Notes: generated from the sequence alone by a model not told the origin. 46,456 bases of DNA from Clostridiales bacterium UBA7001 (GCA_002449785.1 DJXP01000043.1:1-46456), one strand, 5' to 3'. Positions 8,637 through 17,995 are shown, numbered from the stretch's first letter. Translations and numbers: made by a program.

Positions 8637-10382
8637 CTATTCTAAATTATATTTGTCTCTTGCAACATAACTTGTATGAAGAAGTTCATGTGCTTTATGT
8701 CCACCTGCTTCTCCTAAATATTCTTCATAAATCTTTTTAAGTATAGGATTTTCATGAGATTTTCTAATTGTGCTTTTTTCATCTATTGTATAAAGTGCTC
8801 CTGCTCTCTTTCCTCTAATATCTATTGTAGCTCTTTCTTTAGACGTTCTAATAGGTTGACCACCACCCATTACACATCCACCTGGACATGCCATAATTTC
8901 TACAAATTGATAATCGGCTTTACCTGATTTAATTTCTTCTAAGACTGTTTCTGCATTTTTTAATCCAGAAGCAACTACTACTTTTACTTCTTTACCATCT
9001 AAATTAATTGTAGCAGATTTAATTCCTTTTTCTCCTCTAACATCTTCATAATTTAAATTATCAAATGTTCTTCCTGTTACTTTTTCTGCTACAGTTCTAA
9101 GTGCTGCTTCCATAACTCCACCTGTTGTACCAAATATTGCTGCAGCTCCTGTTGCTTCTCCCATAGGATCATCAAAACCAGAATCTTCAAGCCCTGTAAA
9201 TTCAATATGAGCTTGTTTTATCATTCTTGCAAGTTCTCTTGTAGTAATAACTGCGTCAACATCATCTAATCCTTCTACACCTTGCATATCATCTCTTGTC
9301 CTTTCAAACTTTTTAGCAATACAAGGCATTACAGACACCATATAAATTTTTGCAGGATCTATTCCCATTTTTTCAGCATAATAAGATTTTATAATTGCTC
9401 CAAACATTTGATGTGGAGATTTGCATGTAGATAAATTTGGTATTAATTCAGGATAATTTAATTCTAAATATCTTACCCATCCTGGACTGCAAGATGTAAT
9501 CATTGGAAGAGTGCCACCTGTAGTTAGTCTATTTATAAATTCAGTTCCTTCTTCTATAATTGTAAAATCAGCACCTGTATTTGTATCAAAAACTTTATCA
9601 AATCCTAAAAGCCTTAGGGCTGTTACCATTTTACCTGCAACATTTGAACCAATTTCCATTCCAAATTCTTCACCAAGAGCCACTCTTACTGCTGGTGCTG
9701 TTTGTACAACAACATATTTATTTTCATCACGAAGTGCTCTCCATACTTCTTTTGTTGAATCCTTCTCTTTTAGAGCTCCAACAGGACAAGCTTCTATACA
9801 TTGTCCACAAAATGTACAATTTACATCTTTTAAACTTAATTCTTTATATGTTGATACACTTGAATTAAATCCACGATTTGCACAATCTATTGCACCTATC
9901 CCCTGGACCTTTTTACAAGCTGCAACACATCTTCTACATAAGATACATTTATTATTATCTCTTACAATTGAAGGTGATAAATCATCTATAGTTTTTTCTA
10001 TTCTTTCGCCATCAAATTCAATTTCATCTTTATTAAATTCCTGAGCTAATTTTTGAAGCTCGCAACTACCATTTCTAATACATGTTAAACATTTTCTATC
10101 ATGATTAGATAAAATTAAATCTAATACAACTTCTCTTGCTTCTAGAATAGCTGGTGTAGCAGTTTTTACAATCATACCTTCTTGAGCTTTGGTTATACAA
10201 GCAGGAGTCATTCCACGTCTGCCTTCAACTTCTACTACACACATCCTACAGTCACCAACTTCATTAATATCTTTTAAGAAACAAAGTGTAGGTATATCAA
10301 TATTAATTTTTCTTGCAGCTTCTAAAATTGTTGAGCCTTCTTCTATCTCAACATCTCTATCATTAATTTTTAAGTGAATCAT
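8637..10382 (-). CDS. hydA: NADH-dependent [FeFe]-hydrogenase catalytic subunit
   Basis: 581 residues, with the domain order of trimeric bifurcating or NADH-linked group A3 enzymes (HydA/HymC/HndD). An N-terminal plant-type [2Fe-2S] domain (C34, C45, C48, C62) is followed by a His-Cys3 [4Fe-4S] segment (HDRKCLTCIRNGSC, about 94-107). Two ferredoxin-type [4Fe-4S] sites follow (CILCRRCVAAC about 147-157, CTFCGQCIEACP about 190-201), then the H-cluster domain with TSCSPGW, MPCIAKKFE and MACPGGCVMGGGQP, and the small-subunit tail. All H-cluster cysteines are present, so it should be active in making or oxidising H2. It is the last core gene of the hydC-hydB-(5-TM)-hydA set. SD GAGGAATC precedes the ATG. 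Confidence 0.95.
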   Translation of the reverse strand: MIHLKINDRDVEIEEGSTILEAARKINIDIPTLCFLKDINEVGDCRMCVVEVEGRRGMTPACITKAQEGMIVKTATPAILEAREVVLDLILSNHDRKCLTCIRNGSCELQKLAQEFNKDEIEFDGERIEKTIDDLSPSIVRDNNKCILCRRCVAACKKVQGIGAIDCANRGFNSSVSTYKELSLKDVNCTFCGQCIEACPVGALKEKDSTKEVWRALRDENKYVVVQTAPAVRVALGEEFGMEIGSNVAGKMVTALRLLGFDKVFDTNTGADFTIIEEGTEFINRLTTGGTLPMITSCSPGWVRYLELNYPELIPNLSTCKSPHQMFGAIIKSYYAEKMGIDPAKIYMVSVMPCIAKKFERTRDDMQGVEGLDDVDAVITTRELARMIKQAHIEFTGLEDSGFDDPMGEATGAAAIFGTTGGVMEAALRTVAEKVTGRTFDNLNYEDVRGEKGIKSATINLDGKEVKVVVASGLKNAETVLEEIKSGKADYQFVEIMACPGGCVMGGGQPIRTSKERATIDIRGKRAGALYTIDEKSTIRKSHENPILKKIYEEYLGEAGGHKAHELLHTSYVARDKYNLE

Positions 10383-10403
10383 TTTTAAGATTCCTCCTCT
10401 TTA

Positions 10404-10922
10404 TTATTCTTTGTCTTTAAACATGCAATATACAAATAAATTATTGCATACAAATGCAGTACAAACTACAGTAAATAATTCTCCAGCAAATGTTTTAAGC
10501 ATTTCATAAAAGTTAACTGGTGCAAGTCCTATATATCCACTTGTAGATTTAATAAACATATAAACTCCAATTCCAATTATTAATGATATTGCAAATCCAG
10601 CTACAACACCTGGCATTCTTAATTTTTCTTTATAATTAGATTTAATTATACAAATTATTAATCCAATTATTTGCAAAGCGATAACAATTAATGCAAGCAT
10701 ATATGCTGTTCCAGGATTTCCAGGGCTTTGTGTATAATATTTTGCATTATTTCTTATAAGTAAGAATATTACTGTTGCAACTATAAAAGTTGCTAAAAAA
10801 CCTTCTAATAATTTTATGTTAAATCCAAATGTTTCATCATCTTTTTCCTTTTTATTATAATATAAAGATATTCCTCCTAAAATTATAAATAGTAAATCAA
10901 AAACTAATACACCAATACTCAT
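10404..10922 (-). CDS. Five-TM membrane protein inside the hydrogenase operon, unknown
   Basis: 172 residues with hydrophobic segments at about 1-22, 40-60, 74-95, 107-127 and 140-168. I recognise no family and see no metal-binding or ion-antiporter motif. It starts 29 nt after hydB and ends 21 nt before hydA with a strong SD (AAAAGGAGT), so it is certainly in the operon. Trimeric HydABC enzymes are normally soluble, so a membrane protein between the diaphorase and catalytic genes suggests membrane attachment, coupling, or transport of a substrate or product (inference). TM5 holds several cysteines (VVCTAFVCNNLFVYC). Confidence 0.85.
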   Translation of the reverse strand: MSIGVLVFDLLFIILGGISLYYNKKEKDDETFGFNIKLLEGFLATFIVATVIFLLIRNNAKYYTQSPGNPGTAYMLALIVIALQIIGLIICIIKSNYKEKLRMPGVVAGFAISLIIGIGVYMFIKSTSGYIGLAPVNFYEMLKTFAGELFTVVCTAFVCNNLFVYCMFKDKE

Positions 10923-10951
10923 TTTTTTACTCCTTTTCTTATTTTATTAAA

Positions 10952-12814
10952 TTATTTATTTGCAATTGCATGGAACGGACATTTAGTAATACAAGTTCCA
11001 CATTTTATACATTTTTCTGTATCTATACTATGAGTTTTGCCTGGTTCACCAGAAATACATCCAACTGGACAATTTCTCTTACACAATCCACATCCTTTAC
11101 ATTTTTCTGGGTCAATAAATAATTTCATTAATGCTTTACATTCACCAGCTTCACAATGTTTATTTTTAATATGGTCTTCATATTCATGTCTGAAAAATCT
11201 TATAGTACTCTCTACTGGATTAGGTGCCGTTTGTCCAAGACCACATACAGATGCATTCTTTATGTTTCTACTTAGTTTTTCTAATTTTTCTATATCTCCT
11301 TCTTCACCTTTTCCTTCAGTTATTCTTTCTAGTATTTCAAGAAGTCTTTTGGTTCCAACTCTACATGGTGTACATTTTCCGCATGATTCATCATATGTAA
11401 ATCCTAAATAAAATTTGGCTAAATTAACCATACACTTTGAATCATCCATTACTATTAATCCACCAGATCCCATCATTGAACCTATCGCTTTTAGTGATTC
11501 ATAATCAATTGGAGTATCTAAGTTTTCCTCAGTTATACATCCTCCTGAAGGTCCTCCAGTTTGAGCTGCTTTAAATTTTCTTCCATTTGGTATTCCACCA
11601 CCTATATCAAAGACTATTTCTCTTAAAGTAACTCCCATTGGAACTTCAACTAACCCTATGTTATTAACATTTCCACCTAAAGCAAATACTTTAGTTCCTT
11701 TAGATGTTTCTGTACCTATTGATGAATACCATTCAGCACCATTTAATATTATTTTTGTAATATTAGCATATGTTTCAACATTATTAATTAAAGTTGGCTT
11801 ACCAAATAGGCCTGCATTTGCTGGGAAAGGTGGCTTTAGTCTTGGTTGCCCACGTCTTCCTTCTATTGATTCTAAAAGTGCTGTTTCTTCTCCACAAACA
11901 AATGCACCTGCGCCAAGTCTTATTTCTAAATCAAAACTAAATTCTGTGCCCCAAATATTATCACCTAAAATTCCATAATCTCTTGCTTGGTCTATTGCTA
12001 TTTGAAAACGTTTAACAGCAATTGGATATTCAGCTCTTACATAAATATATCCTTTATTTGCTCCAATAGCATATCCTGCTATCATCATAGCTTCAACAAC
12101 ACAGTGTGGGTCGCCTTCTAATATACTTCTATCCATGAATGCACCTGGATCACCTTCATCTGCATTACATACAACATATTTTTGGTCACCTTCTGCCATC
12201 TTTGTAAAAGACCATTTTTTTCCTGTTGGGAATCCTGCTCCACCACGACCTCTTAAACCTGAATTAGAGACTTCATTTATTACATCATCTGGTGACATTT
12301 CAAATAAAACTTTTTGAAGAGCTTTATATCCATCAAATGCAATATATTCATCAATATTTTCAGGATCTATTACTCCACAATTTTTTAGAGCTATTCTTTT
12401 TTGTTTTTTGTAAAAAGTAAGTTCATCCAATTTTTTTACAACTGAATTATCTATATCTTTACAAAGTAATCTTTCGACTATTTCTCCATTTTGAATATGT
12501 TTTTCAATTATTTCTTCGCAATCTTCTGGTTTAACCATTGCATAAAAAACATCTTCAGGTCTTATAATTACAATTGGACCTTTTGCACATAATCCAAAAC
12601 ATCCTGTTTGAATAACTCTAACATTTTCTATATTTTTTTCTTCAATTATTTTTCTAAAATTTTCCAATATTTTAGGAGACTTAGATGATGTACAGCCTGT
12701 ACCATGACAAACTAAAATATGTTTTTCACGAGTATCAGCTGAAGTATTTACTCTTAAATCAAGTTCTCTTCTCTTTGTTTCCCTAATATTATTTATTTCT
12801 TCTAAAGTTTTCAT
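10952..12814 (-). CDS. hydB: NADH-binding diaphorase subunit of [FeFe]-hydrogenase (NuoF-like)
   Basis: 620 residues in the HydB/HymB/HndC arrangement. A thioredoxin-like [2Fe-2S] domain (C36, C41, C72, C76) comes first, then the NuoF core with the glycine-rich NADH/FMN site (RGRGGAGFPTGKKW, ADEGDPGAFMDRSILEGDPH). A [4Fe-4S] motif follows (ESCGKCTPCRVGTKRLL ... CGLGQ), and the C-terminus has two ferredoxin-type [4Fe-4S] clusters (CKGCGLCKRNCPVGC, CIKCGTCITKCPFHAI). It oxidises or reduces NAD(H) and passes electrons between NADH, ferredoxin and HydA. The gap to hydC is 95 nt and holds a small hairpin (AAAGGC / GCCTTT, 12833-12855) just before the SD. Confidence 0.95.
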   Translation of the reverse strand: MKTLEEINNIRETKRRELDLRVNTSADTREKHILVCHGTGCTSSKSPKILENFRKIIEEKNIENVRVIQTGCFGLCAKGPIVIIRPEDVFYAMVKPEDCEEIIEKHIQNGEIVERLLCKDIDNSVVKKLDELTFYKKQKRIALKNCGVIDPENIDEYIAFDGYKALQKVLFEMSPDDVINEVSNSGLRGRGGAGFPTGKKWSFTKMAEGDQKYVVCNADEGDPGAFMDRSILEGDPHCVVEAMMIAGYAIGANKGYIYVRAEYPIAVKRFQIAIDQARDYGILGDNIWGTEFSFDLEIRLGAGAFVCGEETALLESIEGRRGQPRLKPPFPANAGLFGKPTLINNVETYANITKIILNGAEWYSSIGTETSKGTKVFALGGNVNNIGLVEVPMGVTLREIVFDIGGGIPNGRKFKAAQTGGPSGGCITEENLDTPIDYESLKAIGSMMGSGGLIVMDDSKCMVNLAKFYLGFTYDESCGKCTPCRVGTKRLLEILERITEGKGEEGDIEKLEKLSRNIKNASVCGLGQTAPNPVESTIRFFRHEYEDHIKNKHCEAGECKALMKLFIDPEKCKGCGLCKRNCPVGCISGEPGKTHSIDTEKCIKCGTCITKCPFHAIANK

Positions 12815-12909
12815 TCAAACTCAATCCTTTCTAAAGGCTAACTTTATTTGCCTTTCAAAATAAAATATATATCATTTAATGCTAAATGTCTATGTGAAAT
12901 AAATACTAA

Positions 12910-13413
12910 TTATTCATTTTCTTCCATACATTTATCTATAACTTCATCTAGCATTTTTACTGTTGCTTTTCCATAAACTTCGTTATTTACTGTAAATACG
13001 GGTGCTAATCCACACGCTCCAACACACCTTGTTGCTTCTAATGAAAACTTTCCATCTTTTGTTGTCTCTCCTATATCTATTCCTAGTCTTTCTTTTGCTC
13101 TGTCTAATATTTTTTCAGAGCCTTTAACAAAACAAGCTGTCCCCAAGCAAACTGCTATATGATGTTTTCCTTTAGGTTTTAGAGTAAATCTTGAATAAAA
13201 TGTAACTACACCATAAATCTCTGCCATAGTAATACTTAAATACTCAGATATTTCAAGCATAGCTTTTTCAGGAACATATCCATAATACTCTTGAACTTCA
13301 TTTAAAATCTGAATAAGATTACTTTTATCTTGCTTATATTTGTTTAAAATATCATTCATCTCTGTATTTTCTGAGTTACAACCATCACATTTTTCATTAT
13401 CCATATTAAACAC
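12910..13413 (-). CDS. hydC: [2Fe-2S] thioredoxin-like hydrogenase subunit (NuoE-like)
   Basis: 167 residues, HydC/HymA/HndA/NuoE family. Helical N-terminal region, then a thioredoxin-fold [2Fe-2S] domain with C89 and C94 (CLGTACFVKG) and C130 and C134 (TRCVGACGLAP). It relays electrons within the HydABC complex. Two extra N-terminal cysteines (CDGC, residues 9-12) may hold a metal or a disulphide. The start is uncertain: the frame opens with GTG at 13413, with an ATG three codons later at 13404. The only SD (AAAGGAGA, around 13437-13443) lies 23 and 32 nt from these, with a 7-bp hairpin between. First gene of the hydrogenase operon. Confidence 0.93.
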   Translation of the reverse strand: MFNMDNEKCDGCNSENTEMNDILNKYKQDKSNLIQILNEVQEYYGYVPEKAMLEISEYLSITMAEIYGVVTFYSRFTLKPKGKHHIAVCLGTACFVKGSEKILDRAKERLGIDIGETTKDGKFSLEATRCVGACGLAPVFTVNNEVYGKATVKMLDEVIDKCMEENE

Positions 13414-13415
13414 TT

Positions 13416-13440
13416 ATACTAGCTAATCTAGTATTTCTCC
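13416..13440 (-). promoter_or_regulatory. Hairpin between SD and start codon of hydC
   Basis: ATACTAG (13416-13422), 5-nt loop, CTAGTAT (13428-13434), lying between the SD (GGAG, 13437-13440) and the GTG/ATG starts. Without folding the spacing is too long. With the stem folded the SD is about 4 nt from GTG or 13 nt from ATG, so the structure may be required for initiation. Confidence 0.45.
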
Positions 13441-13531
13441 TTTCTTCGTTTAGTAATTCTTTTTCTACGGAATTAATTTAAACATAAATTTTGCAATTAT
13501 ATATCATTTGCATTATATCATAAATAAAAAA

Positions 13532-13565
13532 AAATAAAACAATTAATTTAAAATTGTTTTATTTT
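13532..13565 (-). terminator. Terminator after the small membrane protein
   Basis: A 14-bp inverted repeat (AAAATAAAACAATT / AATTGTTTTATTTT, 6-nt loop) continues into a T-rich tract on the minus strand. It separates the small membrane-protein gene from the hydrogenase operon and could also work on the other strand. Confidence 0.65.
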
Positions 13566-13595
13566 TTTTATGCATTCCATCAAAAACTTCTAAAA

Positions 13596-13793
13596 CTAAA
13601 TTTGCAATAATCCTCTTAAATAAACTATTACATTAAATCCTTTATAATCTAAAAAGAAATATATAAATAGTATTGCAGAAACAATAATTGCAACTTTTGA
13701 AATAAATGCAAATAATTTCAATTCATATCTTGCTGAAACAAGTCTAATTATAACTGCTACAAAAATTATTGGTATAAATATTAGATGTGTCAT
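13596..13793 (-). CDS. Small two-TM membrane protein, unknown
   Basis: 65 residues, nearly all hydrophobic: segments at about 4-20 and 28-48, with a short basic/polar link (SARYELK). Preceded by a strong SD (AAAAGGAGA) and followed by a good terminator, so it is likely a real monocistronic gene. No family recognised and no functional motif visible. The convincing translation and termination signals are the main evidence. Confidence 0.65.
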   Translation of the reverse strand: MTHLIFIPIIFVAVIIRLVSARYELKLFAFISKVAIIVSAILFIYFFLDYKGFNVIVYLRGLLQI

Positions 13794-13837
13794 ACAAATT
13801 CTCCTTTTATAATCTTATTATACATTATTTATAGCAT

Positions 13838-13866
13838 AAAATCCTTATTTTAACAATAAGGATTTT
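13838..13866 (-). terminator. Terminator of the rnhB-phosphorylase-aminopeptidase operon
   Basis: A 12-bp stem (AAAATCCTTATT / AATAAGGATTTT, 5-nt loop) starts 8 nt after the M18 aminopeptidase stop codon on the minus strand. The U-tract is short. Confidence 0.65.
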
Positions 13867-13874
13867 AATTTTAT

Positions 13875-15278
13875 CTATATTTTGAAAAATGCTCTATATC
13901 CTTTGTATGCATTATAAACGTCAACTTTACTTGTAATTTCATATGGTGAATGCATTCCCATTACTGGAACCCCTGCATCTAATACTTCCATTCCTCTATT
14001 TGCAAGTGTTAGTGCAATTGTTCCTCCTCCACCTTTATCTACTCGTCCTAATTCACATGCTTGATATTTTATATTCTCATCGTCAAAAATCTTTCTAATT
14101 TCTGCAACAAATTCTGCAGGTGCTTCAGATGCTCCAGATTTACCTCTCGCACCTGTATATTTTACTAAACTAATTCCTTTGCCAAAATATCCGGTATTGT
14201 TTTTTTCAAATGCATAAGCAAAATTAGGGTTATATGCCGCATCAACATCAGCTGAAAGAGCCTTAGTATTTGAATATGTTTTATTTAATGAACTAGGTTT
14301 AACATTTCCAGTTTTTTCAAGCATTTCTAAAACAAATGTATCAAATATCTGTGATTGCATTCCAGATATTCCATCAAATCCAACCTCTTCTCTATCTGTT
14401 AATATGCATACAGCAGTATGTTTAGGATTTTCAATATCTAATATGGCTCTAAGACCTGTATAGCAACATACTTTATCATCCTGACCATATCCAGCAATCA
14501 TACTATAATCTAGTCCTGTACTCCTTGCTTTATATGCTGGAACCATCTCAATTTCAGAACTTGCAAAATCATATTCAGTAATTCCGTATCTGTCATATAG
14601 TAATTTCATAACATTAAGCTTAACTCTTTCAGGTACTTCATCATCTTTATATGGAATACTTCCCATAAGAACATTTAATTGCTCACCTTCAACAACTTCA
14701 GATGCATTCTTTTTCATTTGCTCCTGAGCTAAATGAGGAAGTAAATCTGAAATTGTAAAAATTGGATCTTCATCTTTTTCACCTATATTTATTTCAATTT
14801 TCTCACCATTTGGTTTTACTACAATTCCTTGCATACTAAGTGGAATATTAACCCATTGATATTTTTTTATTCCACCATAATAATGCGTTTTAAGCATTGC
14901 TAAGTCTGTATCTTCATAAACAGGATTTTGTTTTAAATCTATTCTTGGAGAATCTGAATGGCTAGCGACAATTCTCATTCCTTCTTCCAAGTTTTTTTCT
15001 CCTATGACTGCAATAAATAAATTTCTTCCTCTATTTACATAAAAAATTTTATCACCTGGTTTTAGTTCTTCTTTTTCTGAAATATCAACAAATCCATTTT
15101 TTATTAAAATATCTTTTGAATTTTTAATAATAGCTTTTTCTGTTTTTGAAGAATTTAAATAGTACATATATTCATCTGCAAACTGAAATATATTTTTAAG
15201 TTCTTCATCAGAAAGTTTTTCCCATCCTGTCTTCTTATTTTTAAATAATTTTTCTTTTAAATCTTTTGTCTCTTGCAT
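13875..15278 (-). CDS. M18-family zinc aminopeptidase
   Basis: 467 residues, M18 (aspartyl aminopeptidase/ApeA type) over its full length. Metal and catalytic motifs are visible: ASHSDSPRIDLK (H107, D109), TDREEVGFDG (Glu pair), SADVDAAYNPNF, the YTGARGKSGASEAPAEF stretch and the C-terminal GMHSPYE histidine. It is a cytoplasmic dinuclear-metal exopeptidase releasing N-terminal residues from peptides, part of peptide recycling. It starts 37 nt after the first phosphorylase gene (SD GAAAGGGG) and ends the operon at a hairpin terminator. Confidence 0.92.
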   Translation of the reverse strand: MQETKDLKEKLFKNKKTGWEKLSDEELKNIFQFADEYMYYLNSSKTEKAIIKNSKDILIKNGFVDISEKEELKPGDKIFYVNRGRNLFIAVIGEKNLEEGMRIVASHSDSPRIDLKQNPVYEDTDLAMLKTHYYGGIKKYQWVNIPLSMQGIVVKPNGEKIEINIGEKDEDPIFTISDLLPHLAQEQMKKNASEVVEGEQLNVLMGSIPYKDDEVPERVKLNVMKLLYDRYGITEYDFASSEIEMVPAYKARSTGLDYSMIAGYGQDDKVCCYTGLRAILDIENPKHTAVCILTDREEVGFDGISGMQSQIFDTFVLEMLEKTGNVKPSSLNKTYSNTKALSADVDAAYNPNFAYAFEKNNTGYFGKGISLVKYTGARGKSGASEAPAEFVAEIRKIFDDENIKYQACELGRVDKGGGGTIALTLANRGMEVLDAGVPVMGMHSPYEITSKVDVYNAYKGYRAFFKI

Positions 15279-15315
15279 TTTTTCCCCTTTCTTCTTTTAA
15301 CACCAATATAATATT

Positions 15316-16614
15316 TTATATTATTTCCAAAACATTTTTCTTAATTACTTTTTTATTTCCAATTTTATATGCTTTAAGCATTTCTTTAATACAGTTTTCA
15401 GCTTTCTCAGGATTATTTGCATGCACATAGGCCAAAATAGAACCTTTTTTTACTTTATCTCCTATTTTTTTCTCTAGTCTTATTCCGACTCTTGAATCAA
15501 TTTCATCTTCTTTATTCATTCTTCCTATGCCCAAATCCACTCCAGCTCTACCTATTATTCCAGCATCCAGTTTTTCTACATATCCTTCTCTTTCAGAAAT
15601 AACAGGAGTTATTATTGGTGCTTTTTCGAATTTATCTAAATCCTCTATATAAGTTACATCTCCCCCCTGAGCTTTTACTAATTCTTTAAACTTTTCTAAA
15701 GCTTTACCATTTTTTATTACTTCTAATGCTTTTTTCTTATTATCGCTAATATTAGAAAATTTACCAGATAATTTCATCATGTATGCTGAAATTGTTAAAA
15801 TAACTTCTTTAACATCCTTTGCCATATTTCCATTTAGTGCTTCAACTGCTTCAATAATTTCTAATGAATTACCAATATTTTTTCCAAGAGGCTCATCCAT
15901 ATTGGTAAGAATACATGTAACTTTTCTATTTGACCATTTTCCTATCAAAGACATCATCTTAGCAAGTTTTAATGCTTGTTCTTTATCTTTCATAAATGCC
16001 CCATTTCCACATGTAACATCTAATACTATTGAACTAGCACCTGCTGCTATTTTTTTACTCATTATACTTGAAGCAATAAGTGGAATACTATTTGTACATG
16101 AAATAGCATCTCTTAATGCATATATTTTTTTATCTGCAGGCGCCAAATTTAATGTTTGTCCAATTAAACTTATACCTATTTCTTTAACATTTTTTTTGAA
16201 ATCTTCTATTGATATATTAGTTTTATATCCTGGTATGGATTCCAACTTATCTATTGTTCCACCTGTTATACCAAGCCCTCTCCCACTCATTTTAGCTATT
16301 GGAACTCCAAGAGCTGAAACTATCGGGGAAACAATTAGTGTAACCTTGTCTCCTACCCCTCCAGTAGAATGTTTATCCACAATATTATTTGATATTTCAC
16401 TTAAATCAAGTATTTCACCTGAACTAGCCATTGAATTTGTTAAAGATACTATTTCATCCTGAGTCATTCCATTAATACAAATTGCCATAATTAATGCAGC
16501 AGCCTGGTAATCTGGAATTTCATCAGAAGTATATTTCTTGATGAAAAAATCTATTTCTTCATTAGACAATTCTTTTCTATTTTTTTTCTTTTCAATTATA
16601 TCAAGAATATTCAT
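15316..16614 (-). CDS. pdp: Pyrimidine-nucleoside / thymidine phosphorylase, catalytically intact copy
   Basis: 432 residues, with the full thymidine/pyrimidine nucleoside phosphorylase architecture: helical N-terminal domain, alpha/beta phosphate-binding domain and C-terminal PYNP_C domain. Key residues are present: phosphate loop KHSTGGVGDK (K81, H82, S83), ITGGTIDKLESIPG with T120, base-binding R168 (YALRD), S183 and K187 (IASSIMSKK). It cleaves thymidine, deoxyuridine or uridine with phosphate to base plus (deoxy)ribose-1-phosphate. Second of two tandem paralogs (23 nt apart), followed by the M18 aminopeptidase. The symbol pdp is used because Firmicute enzymes usually take both uridine and thymidine; deoA is possible. 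Confidence 0.92.
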   Translation of the reverse strand: MNILDIIEKKKNRKELSNEEIDFFIKKYTSDEIPDYQAAALIMAICINGMTQDEIVSLTNSMASSGEILDLSEISNNIVDKHSTGGVGDKVTLIVSPIVSALGVPIAKMSGRGLGITGGTIDKLESIPGYKTNISIEDFKKNVKEIGISLIGQTLNLAPADKKIYALRDAISCTNSIPLIASSIMSKKIAAGASSIVLDVTCGNGAFMKDKEQALKLAKMMSLIGKWSNRKVTCILTNMDEPLGKNIGNSLEIIEAVEALNGNMAKDVKEVILTISAYMMKLSGKFSNISDNKKKALEVIKNGKALEKFKELVKAQGGDVTYIEDLDKFEKAPIITPVISEREGYVEKLDAGIIGRAGVDLGIGRMNKEDEIDSRVGIRLEKKIGDKVKKGSILAYVHANNPEKAENCIKEMLKAYKIGNKKVIKKNVLEII

Positions 16615-16637
16615 AAATTATACCACCACTTTTTATA

Positions 16638-17942
16638 TTATTTTATAATCTCTATATAACTTGAATTATTATTAATTTTTTTATTAGTTATTTTAAATGC
16701 TTCTTTTAATTGTTGAGTAGTACCATTAATCTTTTTATCATCATCTGTATGAACATATGCTAGTGTTTCTCCAACTAAAACCATATCACCTATCTTTTTA
16801 TTTAAAGTTATACCTGAAGTAGCATTTACAGATTCGGCATTTTTCATCCTTCCAGCCCCTAAATAAATTGCTATACTTCCAACTATATCAGTGTCAATTG
16901 ACTCTACAGTTCCAGACTCTGTAGATAGTACAGGCATAATATATTTTGACCTTGGAAGTAATTCCGGATCATCAACATAATTAGTATCTCCCCCCTGCTT
17001 TTCTATCATTTCTTTAAATTTATCGAAAGCTTTTCCTGATTTTATTGTTTCTTTTATCATTTGAGTATTTTCATCTAAATCTTTATTATCAGTTGCAAGT
17101 GAAATCATCAGACTTCCTAATACTTCTACCATATTCCCTAAATCTTCAGATATAATTCCTCTTAATGCCATTATTGTTTCTTTTATTTCTAAAACATCAC
17201 CTATAGATGTTCCAAGTGGCTGACTAATACTTGATATCAAGCAAACCACTTCTTTATTTAATGTTTTTCCAAGTTTAATTAATAGTTTAGCAAGTCTTCT
17301 AGCCTCTTCTTTTGTTTCTATATAAGTTCCTTTTCCAAATGTAATATCAAAAACAATTTTATTACTTCCAGTAGCAAGCTTTAAGCTCATTAAACTTGAT
17401 GCTAAAATAGGTAAGCTATTTTCGCAACCAATTTGGTTTCTTAATCTATACATTTTACTCTCTGCAGGAGCCAAATTTAAGCCTTGGGCCATTACAGATA
17501 CTCCTACATCTTTTAAATTTTTTAAAAATTCTTCATTAGATAAATTAGTATTGAATCCGGGTATTGATTCTAATTTATCTATAATTCCACCTGTAATTCC
17601 ATAACCTCTATTTAATATTTTTGCAACAGGTATATTTAAAGATGCTAGTATTGGCATAAGTAAAATACTTGCTTTATCCCCAACACCCCCAGTTGAATGT
17701 TTATCTACAATATTTTCAGAAATTTCAGATAAATCAATCATATCTCCAGAACTTGCCATTGCCTTACTTAAGTTTAGTATTTCATCTGCTGTTAGTCCAT
17801 TTATATAAATATAACTCATAAGTGCAGCTGCTTGAGCATCTGTAATTTCATCTCTAACATATTTACTCACAAAATATCTTATTTCCTCATCATTTAATTC
17901 TTGCTTTTCTCGTTTTCTTCTTATTATACTAACTATATCCAT
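16638..17942 (-). CDS. Pyrimidine-nucleoside phosphorylase paralog with altered base-binding site
   Basis: 434 residues, aligned end to end with the neighbour at 15316. The phosphate loop is intact (KHSTGGVGDK, residues 81-90), as are R168 and S183. The lysine corresponding to E. coli TP K190 (K187 in the neighbour) is Leu187 (ASSLMSLK), and the MDEPLG segment has become SISQPLG. Phosphate binding is probably kept while base recognition or rate has changed. It could be a phosphorylase for another nucleoside or a weakly active copy. It lies 53 nt after rnhB and 23 nt before the intact paralog, so all are likely in one transcript. Confidence 0.88.
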   Translation of the reverse strand: MDIVSIIRRKREKQELNDEEIRYFVSKYVRDEITDAQAAALMSYIYINGLTADEILNLSKAMASSGDMIDLSEISENIVDKHSTGGVGDKASILLMPILASLNIPVAKILNRGYGITGGIIDKLESIPGFNTNLSNEEFLKNLKDVGVSVMAQGLNLAPAESKMYRLRNQIGCENSLPILASSLMSLKLATGSNKIVFDITFGKGTYIETKEEARRLAKLLIKLGKTLNKEVVCLISSISQPLGTSIGDVLEIKETIMALRGIISEDLGNMVEVLGSLMISLATDNKDLDENTQMIKETIKSGKAFDKFKEMIEKQGGDTNYVDDPELLPRSKYIMPVLSTESGTVESIDTDIVGSIAIYLGAGRMKNAESVNATSGITLNKKIGDMVLVGETLAYVHTDDDKKINGTTQQLKEAFKITNKKINNNSSYIEIIK

Positions 17943-17995
17943 TTTTTCATCCCTTGTATTAGATTTAGATTTTATGGAAGAAATCTATAAACCTT

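Noticed and set aside
12833..12855. Hairpin AAAGGC / GCCTTT between hydC and hydB as a terminator
   Set aside because: Short stem with no T-tract and followed at once by the hydB SD; more likely an intercistronic processing or stability element.
13414..13595. Rex operator upstream of the hydrogenase operon
   Set aside because: I looked for a TTGTTAA-N4-TTAACAA-type palindrome because such operons are often Rex-controlled; only partial AT-rich matches were found.
15779..16462. Long plus-strand open frame opposite the first phosphorylase
   Set aside because: Mirror of a well-conserved gene; no SD and no recognisable protein features.
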